Source: Gordonia sp. ABSL11-1 (GTDB taxonomy: Bacteria > Actinomycetota > Actinomycetes > Mycobacteriales > Mycobacteriaceae). From it: a stretch of 64,000 bases of DNA. A program made the translations under genes and the position numbers. Positions 55,259 through 64,000 of this stretch are shown here, one piece after another. The notes under the pieces are model-generated. The model was not told the origin of the DNA. It made no database searches and was given only the letters and a program-made list of their open reading frames with translations. The DNA is taken from contig NZ_JASXSI010000004.1 of NCBI RefSeq assembly GCF_030315685.1, forward strand, positions 186,001 through 250,000. The letters are read 5' to 3'. How positions within the stretch are numbered: position 1 is the first letter of the stretch; every line of letters begins with the position of its first letter.

Positions 55259-56575
55259 TCAGTCCTCGCGCCGCCGACGACCCCCGCCCGACGAACCGGA
55301 CTGGCGCAGCTGGCTGAGCAACTCGGAGACCGGGAGTCCGGCGGAGTGTGCGCTCTCGCCGTCACCGTCGGCACGCCGCCGCCGACGACCCGCGACCGAG
55401 GCATTCGCCGACTCGCCCGACGACTCGTGACGACCGCTCGACGGGAACGGTGGACCGGCGACGGCGGGTTCTGCCGCCGCATCGGGCGCCGCCTCGACAA
55501 CGGGCTCGACGACGGGCGCTGGCGCGTCGGCCGCATCGGGTTCGGGCGTCACCGCTGCCGACGAAGACACCGCATCCGCGGGCACCTCCTCAGCGACGGT
55601 CTCGGACACCACGGTCTCGGGCATCGCCTGCTCCGGCACTCCGGCGCCCGGCACTCCGGCAGCCACCCCGGACCCCGGGACGACGGGTTCCGGCGCGGAC
55701 TTCGCCCACTCGTCGGTGGGCGTCTCGTCCACGTAGGGCGACCGCGCCCCACGCGCGGGTCCGACACCGCTGGGTCCGGGCGCAGCGGGCGACGTCGCGC
55801 TCGGTTCCTCGGCCTCGGCGATGACGGCGTCCTCGACCTGATCGTCGATGGGGGTCTCGGGCACCTCGGTCGCGATGCGGCCCGACATGGGTGCATCGTC
55901 GCTGATCACAGGGATGACCTCGGTCATCTCGTTGGGATCGACGTCCTGCGGGATATGTCGGCCGGCGTCGGCCGCGGGTGCCGTCGCCGCGAAGTCACGG
56001 GCGGCGAGAGCGCTGTCGTCGGTGCGGAAGCTCTGCCCGTAACCCGAGCCGTAGGACGAGCCGCCGAAGCCGCTACGCGACTGCCCGGCATCGATACCCG
56101 ACGCCAACTCGCGCAGTTTCTCGCTGGGCAGCGCCGCGCGTGGATCGGGCAGCGACTCACCGAGGAGCGTCTCCAGGCTGGACCGCAGCGCCAGCACCTG
56201 GGCCTTGAGGTCGGCGAGTTCCTCGTTGGACTCCGCGCTCAGTTCCTTGCGGATCGTCGTCTCGACGTCGAGTTCGTACTGGCGTCGCGCCGCGATCTCG
56301 CGCTCGAGTTGCAGTTCGTACACGAGCCGCAGATCTCGGCTCTTCGCCTCTGCCCCCTCGGCCTGGCGACGGAACTTGGTGACGAGGATGGCCCCGATGA
56401 CGGCGGCCCACAGGGCGGCGATGACGGCGAGAGAACCGGCGACCGACAACTGGTCGGTGAACACCATCAGGACGCTGGCCACGATCGCCAGCACGATGAG
56501 CAGACCGAGCAGCCACTGTCCCACGGATCTGCCGGATCGGCGCGGCTCGGTGGAACGGCCGTTCGAGGTCGTCAT
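55259..56575 (-). CDS. Membrane-anchored coiled-coil protein (DUF6779/Rv3604c-like)
   Basis: A 438-residue protein. Two hydrophobic segments (about residues 20-40 and 45-65) precede a charged coiled coil (about 70-150), then a long Pro/Ala/Glu-rich tail. No enzyme motif. I choose the ATG at 56575. An ATG 12 bases upstream is equally possible. It lies between the pan and fol genes as Rv3604c does in mycobacteria. Function unknown. Confidence 0.75.
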   Translation of the reverse strand: MTTSNGRSTEPRRSGRSVGQWLLGLLIVLAIVASVLMVFTDQLSVAGSLAVIAALWAAVIGAILVTKFRRQAEGAEAKSRDLRLVYELQLEREIAARRQYELDVETTIRKELSAESNEELADLKAQVLALRSSLETLLGESLPDPRAALPSEKLRELASGIDAGQSRSGFGGSSYGSGYGQSFRTDDSALAARDFAATAPAADAGRHIPQDVDPNEMTEVIPVISDDAPMSGRIATEVPETPIDDQVEDAVIAEAEEPSATSPAAPGPSGVGPARGARSPYVDETPTDEWAKSAPEPVVPGSGVAAGVPGAGVPEQAMPETVVSETVAEEVPADAVSSSAAVTPEPDAADAPAPVVEPVVEAAPDAAAEPAVAGPPFPSSGRHESSGESANASVAGRRRRRADGDGESAHSAGLPVSELLSQLRQSGSSGGGRRRRED

Positions 56576-56657
56576 GATCGTGAACATACCGTCTGACCGT
56601 GTCGATATCGGCGAACCGGTGGCGGAGAGTCACGATTCGCCGTGAGCCCAGACCGGC

Positions 56658-57188
56658 TCAGGCGGGACCGGGATGCCCCTCTATCGCGTCGTCGGTCGGG
56701 TCATCCGGAGCGCGGCAACAGTATTCGAGCCAGAGGGCCGCGACCACGAGCACGATGCCGCCGACCAACCCGATGATCGCCCCCGGACGGTCGTGATCGG
56801 CCGCCGACAGATCGTGCTGGGTCAGCAGGAACAGCAGCAGCCCGGTCCACACGCCGACCGCGATCGCACCGAGGATCGCCGATGCCTTCGCGAGCGCCAG
56901 CACACGGGCGGCGGTCAGCGGATGGAGCTGTCCGCGGGCACGGCCGACGTCGCGCGATGCGACCCGGTTGCGGACGATGAAGGCGATCACCACCTCGAGC
57001 GCGGCCAGGATGTAGAGGACCAGGCCGGCCAGTAGTGGCATCGGCGGGAGGCTGCCGTAGTTGTACCGGACCAGAATCCACGCGGTCACCGCGACGATGA
57101 CGGCGATGACCACGAGGTCGCGCAGTTTCGTCGGGCCGAGGCCCGGTTCCTCGTCCTGGTCGTGACGAGGGCGGCGGGGTGCGGTCAC
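56658..57188 (-). CDS. DUF3180-family membrane protein, Rv3605c-like
   Basis: A 176-residue protein with four hydrophobic segments (about residues 22-42, 48-68, 98-118 and 130-150). The GTG overlaps the folK stop by four bases. Conserved in position in mycobacteria but of unknown function. Confidence 0.82.
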   Translation of the reverse strand: MTAPRRPRHDQDEEPGLGPTKLRDLVVIAVIVAVTAWILVRYNYGSLPPMPLLAGLVLYILAALEVVIAFIVRNRVASRDVGRARGQLHPLTAARVLALAKASAILGAIAVGVWTGLLLFLLTQHDLSAADHDRPGAIIGLVGGIVLVVAALWLEYCCRAPDDPTDDAIEGHPGPA

Positions 57189-57769
57189 CGTTGCCTCCCC
57201 TCCTCGACGTCTGCGACGTCGGACGGAGGCGTACCGGCCTCTCCGGTCGGTACGGACACGGCCACGTCGGCGACCGGGACCACTCCGTCGCGTTGCGCCG
57301 GATCGAGCCGGCCGACGAGGTCGGCCACGCGCCGCTCCCCCGCCGATGTCCACAGGGTGGCGTCGGGGTCGATCGCCAGCCACGGCACGAGGACGAACGC
57401 GCGTTCGGCCGCCCGCGGGTGCGGTAGCACCAACGTGGGATCGTCGCTGCGGACGACGGCCCCATCGCCGACGACGCTGATCACATCGACATCGAGAGTG
57501 CGTGGACCCCAACGGATGTCGCGCCTTCTATCAGCGGCCTGTTCGAGCTCGTGACACAGGTCGAGCCATTCGTACGGGCCGCGGTCGGCCGATGCGATGA
57601 GGGTGATGTTGTAGAAGTCGTCCTGCTCGACGCCGCCCCATGGCGGGGTCGAATACACCGGCGACACCGCGATGAGATCGTCGGCGAGACGATCGGTCAC
57701 CGAGGTCAGGTGGGCGAGACGGTCACCGATGTTGGACCCGGCCGAGAGCACCGCCGTCGTCGGCGTCAT
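57185..57769 (-). CDS. folK: HPPK, 6-hydroxymethyldihydropterin pyrophosphokinase
   Basis: A 194-residue HPPK with [14 protein letters not shown] at the N-terminus and [13 protein letters not shown] near residue 86, the pterin/ATP-binding motif. The stop and start overlap folB and DUF3180. Makes the pyrophosphoryl pterin used by FolP. Confidence 0.9.
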   Translation of the reverse strand: MTPTTAVLSAGSNIGDRLAHLTSVTDRLADDLIAVSPVYSTPPWGGVEQDDFYNITLIASADRGPYEWLDLCHELEQAADRRRDIRWGPRTLDVDVISVVGDGAVVRSDDPTLVLPHPRAAERAFVLVPWLAIDPDATLWTSAGERRVADLVGRLDPAQRDGVVPVADVAVSVPTGEAGTPPSDVADVEEGRQR

Positions 57770-58140
57770 CGGCCCATCGACTTCCGTGATCGGCGGGTGA
57801 CGACGGCGACGTCGGTGAACTGCAGCGGGATGGGCGCCGACGGCTTGTGCACGGTGACCTCGCAGGCCGCGATCCGTTCGTCGTCCATGATCGCCTCGGC
57901 GACCTGCCCGCCGACCGTCTCGATGAGGTTGCGGGGCTCGCCGGACACGATGTCATGGGCACGCTGCGCGAGCGCACCGTAGTCGACGGTGTCGGCCAGG
58001 TCGTCTGACGCGGCCGCCGCCGACAAGTCGATCCACAGGGTGATGTCGAGGATGAAGTCCTGACCGTCGCGGCGCTCGTGATCGAAGACGCCGTGATTGC
58101 CACGGACGACGAGCCCGGTGAGTTCGATGCGGTCGGCCAT
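57766..58140 (-). CDS. folB: Dihydroneopterin aldolase
   Basis: A 124-residue DHNA with [19 protein letters not shown] near residue 10 and [11 protein letters not shown] near the C-terminus, the family motif. The ATG at 58140 overlaps the folP stop by one base. The upstream in-frame extension lacks homology. Confidence 0.9.
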   Translation of the reverse strand: MADRIELTGLVVRGNHGVFDHERRDGQDFILDITLWIDLSAAAASDDLADTVDYGALAQRAHDIVSGEPRNLIETVGGQVAEAIMDDERIAACEVTVHKPSAPIPLQFTDVAVVTRRSRKSMGR

Positions 58141-59039
58141 CAGTCGTTCACCGTGCCACGCCGACCGCCCTGGCGCCAGGCGGTCGCCACCGCGATGGCA
58201 TCCCGGCTCTTCTCGACGTCGTGCACACGCACGGCCCACGCCCCTTCGGTGGCGGCGAGCGCGGACACCGCCGCGGTCGCGATCTCACGACCCGCCGGCG
58301 GGCGGGCGGTGCCGTCGTCGTCGGCGAGCAGGGTTCCGAGGAACCGCTTGCGGGACGCCCCGACCAGGACCGGGAAACCCAGGCCGACGAGGGTGGGCAG
58401 CGCGTGCAGCAACGCCCAGTTGTGCGCTCCGGTCTTGGCGAAACCGAGTCCGGGGTCGAGGATGATCCGGTCGGGGTCGACACCGGCAGCCACCGCGGCG
58501 TCGACCTGCGCGAGCAGTTCACCGCTCACCTCTGCCACGACATCGCGGTATCCACCGGCGTCGTCGACGCCGTGGACGAAGGTGCCGGTGCTGTCCTCGA
58601 CGGGTTTGTCGACAGGACGCCAGTGCATGAGTATCCAGGGCAGTCCGGAGTCGGCGACGACGCGGGCCATGTCGTCGTCGGCACGTCCGCCGGACACGTC
58701 GTTGATCACCGTCGCGCCGGCCTCGATGGCGGCCGCGGCCACCGCGGCACGCATGGTGTCCACCGAGATCGGGATGCCGGTGTCGGCGAGGCCGGCGATC
58801 ACGGGCGCGACGCGAGCCGCCTCGTCGTCGGGGTCGACGCGCGAGGCACCGGGTCGCGTGGATTCGCCGCCGATGTCGATCAGGTCGGCGCCCTGCGCGA
58901 TCAGTTCATGTCCGTGAGCGATCGCAGCGTCGTGGTCGAGATAGCGACCGCCGTCGGAGAAGGAGTCGGCCGTCACATTGATGACACCCATCACCAGGGT
59001 GCGGTCGGCCGGTGGGTGCAGGAGGGTCGCGTGACGCAT
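58140..59039 (-). CDS. folP: Dihydropteroate synthase
   Basis: A 299-residue DHPS with [16 protein letters not shown] near residue 17 and GGESTRPGA near residue 58. Joins pterin pyrophosphate with p-aminobenzoate. Lies in folE-folP-folB-folK order typical of mycobacteria. Confidence 0.93.
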   Translation of the reverse strand: MRHATLLHPPADRTLVMGVINVTADSFSDGGRYLDHDAAIAHGHELIAQGADLIDIGGESTRPGASRVDPDDEAARVAPVIAGLADTGIPISVDTMRAAVAAAAIEAGATVINDVSGGRADDDMARVVADSGLPWILMHWRPVDKPVEDSTGTFVHGVDDAGGYRDVVAEVSGELLAQVDAAVAAGVDPDRIILDPGLGFAKTGAHNWALLHALPTLVGLGFPVLVGASRKRFLGTLLADDDGTARPPAGREIATAAVSALAATEGAWAVRVHDVEKSRDAIAVATAWRQGGRRGTVND

Positions 59040-59056
59040 CGGTCCGGATGGGCCCG

Positions 59057-59698
59057 TCAGCGGCGCGAGATGAGGTCGAGAGCTTCACCCCGGGAGACGG
59101 CGCTCGTCTTGAACAGGCCGCGCACCGCGGAGGTGGTGGTGGTCGCACCCGGCTTCCGGATGCCACGCATCGCCATGCAGAGGTGTTCGGCCTCGATGAT
59201 GACGATCACCCCGCGCGGGTCCAGGCGTTTGACGACTGCGTCGGCGATCTGACTGGTGAGCCGCTCCTGGACCTGAGGACGTTTCGCGTAGAGGTCGACG
59301 AGGCGGGCGAGTTTCGACAGCCCGGTCACCTGACCGGACACACCTGGGATGTAGCCGACGTGTGCGACCCCGTGGAAGGACACGAGGTGGTGTTCACAGG
59401 TCGAGTACATCGGGATGTCCTTGACCAGCACCAGTTCGTCGTGGTTCTCGTCGAACGTCGTCGCGAGCACCTCGCTGGGATCGGTGTACAGCCCGCCGAA
59501 CATCTCCCGGTAGGCGTTGGCGACCCGGGTCGGCGTGCGCTGCAAGCCTTCCCGGTCGGGGTCCTCGCCGACGGCGATCAGCAACTCCCGGATCGCGGCC
59601 TCCGCACGGACCTGATCGAACACGCGTCCGTCCGGGGTCACCATCCCGGGTTCGTCGTGATCGTCCACTCGCGCGTCCTGATGTTCACTGACCGTCAT
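59057..59698 (-). CDS. folE: GTP cyclohydrolase I
   Basis: A 213-residue enzyme. The zinc/pterin motif [12 protein letters not shown] is near residue 100 and [12 protein letters not shown] near residue 173. It starts folate pterin synthesis from GTP. It lies 58 bases after ftsH and 17 bases before folP. Confidence 0.94.
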   Translation of the reverse strand: MTVSEHQDARVDDHDEPGMVTPDGRVFDQVRAEAAIRELLIAVGEDPDREGLQRTPTRVANAYREMFGGLYTDPSEVLATTFDENHDELVLVKDIPMYSTCEHHLVSFHGVAHVGYIPGVSGQVTGLSKLARLVDLYAKRPQVQERLTSQIADAVVKRLDPRGVIVIIEAEHLCMAMRGIRKPGATTTTSAVRGLFKTSAVSRGEALDLISRR

Positions 59699-59755
59699 CG
59701 CTCATCTGATCCGTTCTACGAACCGCTGCTGCAGGAATCCTCGTCCCCGCGGAGC

Positions 59756-62182
<2,427 letters not shown>

Positions 62183-62384
62183 GCCTGTTGGTGGTGGTCG
62201 GGCTCGTCGTCGAGAGCTGCCGCGCCGTTCCCACTGTCCTTCCCGGTCGACGTCGTGGACCGGTCGCACCCGTCGATGTGCGACTGTCCGTATTTCTAGA
62301 GGCTACCGGTCAACGAACATCCGGGGAAAACCGTTCCGGGCACTGCTCCGACATCGACTCGCCACCACTCGGCGCTGGTAGACG

Positions 62385-62963
62385 TCAGTTCTGGTAGACC
62401 GAGGGCCGCAGCCGACCGATGAACGGGAGGTCCCGGTAGCGCTCGGCGTAATCGAGGCCGTAGCCGACGACGAACTCGTTCGGGATGTCGAACCCGACGT
62501 CGGCGACGTCGACCGGGGACCGGACCGCCTCCGGTTTGCGCAGCAGCGTGCACACCTCGAGCGAGCGGGGTGACCGCGTGGCGAGATTCTTCATCAGCCA
62601 CGACAGCGTCAGACCCGAGTCGATGATGTCCTCGACGATCAGGACATCGCGACCGGTGATGTCGCGGTCGAGGTCCTTGAGGATGCGCACGACGCCCGAC
62701 GACGACGTCGACGACCCGTAACTGGAGACGGCCATGAACTCCATCTGCGACGGGATCCGAAGTGCACGAGCGAAATCGGTCATGAACATGACCGCGCCCT
62801 TGAGGACGCCGATCAGCACGAGGTCCTCACTGATACCGGCGTAGCGCGCGGCCACCGAGTCGGCGAGTTCCTGCGTTCGTTCTCTGATCTGGTCCTCGGT
62901 GATGAGAACGGCTTCGATGTCGTCGCCGTACGCGCCGGTGCCATGGGGACTGGTGGACTCCAC
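62385..62963 (-). CDS. hpt: Hypoxanthine phosphoribosyltransferase
   Basis: A 192-residue type I PRTase with [14 protein letters not shown] near residue 105 and [11 protein letters not shown] near residue 80. Salvages hypoxanthine/guanine. ATG at 62963. In mycobacteria tilS lies upstream. Here the upstream gene is a divergent secreted-protein gene. Confidence 0.9.
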   Translation of the reverse strand: MESTSPHGTGAYGDDIEAVLITEDQIRERTQELADSVAARYAGISEDLVLIGVLKGAVMFMTDFARALRIPSQMEFMAVSSYGSSTSSSGVVRILKDLDRDITGRDVLIVEDIIDSGLTLSWLMKNLATRSPRSLEVCTLLRKPEAVRSPVDVADVGFDIPNEFVVGYGLDYAERYRDLPFIGRLRPSVYQN

Positions 62964-63182
62964 GGCTCTAGCTTGTCATGCCCACCGGGTCGGCGGGTTA
63001 CAGCATGCGTTGTAGAGCGTTCGAAGGACTTCTGAGAAGTGACTTGTGGAACAAGTGTCCAACACATCACAATGAGATCTCGAACTACAGCTTTCCGATC
63101 CTGCGAACGAGCGTCGGCCTCGCTCACCTCCCCTATTGCGACTCGCCCGCCCACCGAGTCAGCCCGTACGAAAGAACAACGA

Positions 63183-63899
63183 ATGTTCGCTGCAGCTCCG
63201 CGTCAGTTCACCCCCGCCAGACGATCACGCGGAGCCATCCGCACGCTCGCCGTCCTCTCGTTCGCCACCATCGCCGCAACAGCGGTCGCCGGAACGGCAC
63301 AGGCCGCACCCGCGACGCCCGCGCCCGTGAAGGTGCAGATCTCGTCGACGTCGTCGGACCTGAAGATCTCCGTCGCGAACGGGACCATCAGCACCAAGGG
63401 CGGCACGCTGTCCATCCGCAACACCGTGGGCAAAGAGCTCTATCGCATGCCGCTCGCATATCGGATGGAGTACCGGCAGTTCCCGATCGACGCGACGACC
63501 GTCGGCACGACCGCGACACTGACACCGTCGAAGAATCCCGCGCGGTCCGTCGCGGTCAGCCGGAACGAGGTCGACCCGTTGCGCGTCCAGGCGGCCAAGC
63601 AGGCCGATCCCGATGCGCCGAAGACCCGGAAGCAGCGCGACGACAGGGCGCTCTCGACATTCCAGCAGACGCTCGGCGTCGGCATGACCGTGTCGCAGCT
63701 CGTCGGCCTCATCGTCGGCGCGGTCGGCGGCGGCATCATCGGGTGCCTGCTCACGATCTTCGCCGCCTGCACGGGCGTCGTCGCGGGCGCCGGACTCGGC
63801 GGCGTGATCGGCTTGGTTCTCGGCGGGGGCGGCACCCTGATCTATGCCGCCGTCCAGTATTTCCAGACGATCAACTCGCCGTTCAAGGCGCCGGAGTGA
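63183..63899 (+). CDS. Secreted or membrane-anchored protein of unknown function
   Basis: A 238-residue protein. A Sec signal peptide is likely (residues 1-44, ending near AGTAQAA), then a mostly beta-rich domain to about residue 150, then two glycine-rich hydrophobic segments (about residues 170-195 and 200-225) that may span or insert in a membrane. ATG at 63183 is weakly supported by an upstream GAAAG. The gene is divergent from hpt across 219 bases that contain an ACTTGT/ACAAGT dyad. Not recognised beyond similarity to hypothetical proteins of mycolic-acid actinobacteria. Confidence 0.7.
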   Translation: MFAAAPRQFTPARRSRGAIRTLAVLSFATIAATAVAGTAQAAPATPAPVKVQISSTSSDLKISVANGTISTKGGTLSIRNTVGKELYRMPLAYRMEYRQFPIDATTVGTTATLTPSKNPARSVAVSRNEVDPLRVQAAKQADPDAPKTRKQRDDRALSTFQQTLGVGMTVSQLVGLIVGAVGGGIIGCLLTIFAACTGVVAGAGLGGVIGLVLGGGGTLIYAAVQYFQTINSPFKAPE

Positions 63900-63903
63900 G
63901 CTT

Positions 63904-63923
63904 CCCGAGGCCGGCGGCTCGGG
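63904..63923 (+). terminator. GC-rich hairpin after the secreted-protein gene
   Basis: CCCGAG pairs with CTCGGG around GCCGGCGG, 4 bases after the stop codon. Confidence 0.6.
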
Positions 63924-64000
63924 TGTCACTGTAACGAAGTCGGTCACTTGTACGACATCTAGCCCGGAGCCGGTGTGTCGGGCATCACACTCCGATTACG

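Overview
The window comes from a high-GC, mycolic-acid-type actinobacterium. The evidence is an mce4-type sterol importer, KstR and KstR2 operators, F420-dependent enzymes and the lysS, pan, fol, ftsH, hpt gene order known from Mycobacterium and Rhodococcus relatives. The dispersed palindromic repeats at gene ends fit Gordonia best, but the genus is an inference. No rRNA, tRNA, CRISPR array or intact transposase was seen.

Region 1 (1-21.4 kb) is a KstR-type sterol import and side-chain degradation block. It holds the start of the mce4 permease genes (yrbE4B, yrbE4A), hsd4A, ferredoxin fdxD, fadE26-fadE27-fadD17, a nitronate monooxygenase-like gene with fadD19, echA19, a CYP102-like P450 with a thioesterase and a TetR regulator, an F420-type oxidoreductase, a DUF35 protein with ltp4-ltp3, a CMD-family gene, a SnoaL-like gene, cyp125 and fadA5. 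Nine operator-like sites of the TAGAAC-nn-GTTCTA type lie in its divergent promoter regions and upstream of a later fadD.

Region 2 (21.4-28.2 kb) is accessory. It carries a frameshifted ddn-like gene, a TetR gene, two further CYP125-like P450 genes in tandem, an unassigned fadD and a GyrA-like/GNAT fusion gene.

Region 3 (28.2-44.9 kb) is the KstR2-type block for the last two steroid rings (HIP degradation). It contains two SDRs, echA20-ipdA-ipdB-ipdC, kstR2, an aldehyde dehydrogenase gene, fadA6-ipdF-fadE30 and fadD3, with three CAAG-nn-CTTG operators. A two-gene ABC exporter with a possible iron box and the 3' remnant of a glutamate dehydrogenase gene are lodged inside it. Ring A/B genes (kstD, kshA, hsaABCD) are not in the window.

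Region 4 (44.9-64 kb) is mostly housekeeping. It starts with an AbiEi/DUF559-like pseudogene bracketed by palindromic repeats. Then come lysS, a 35-bp tandem repeat, an aldehyde dehydrogenase remnant, a large LuxR-type regulator, a pantothenate/CoA block (rhodanese-like gene, coaX, panD, panC, a DUF2520 gene), a folate block (folK, folB, folP, folE with two membrane protein genes), ftsH, hpt and a divergent gene for a secreted protein.

Working together, the catabolic genes cover uptake, side-chain terminal oxidation (CYP125), CoA activation (FadD19, FadD17), beta-oxidation (FadE26/27, EchA19, Hsd4A, FadA5), branched-chain aldol cleavage (DUF35 protein with Ltp3/Ltp4), and activation and opening of rings C/D (FadD3, FadE30, IpdF, IpdC, EchA20, IpdAB, FadA6).
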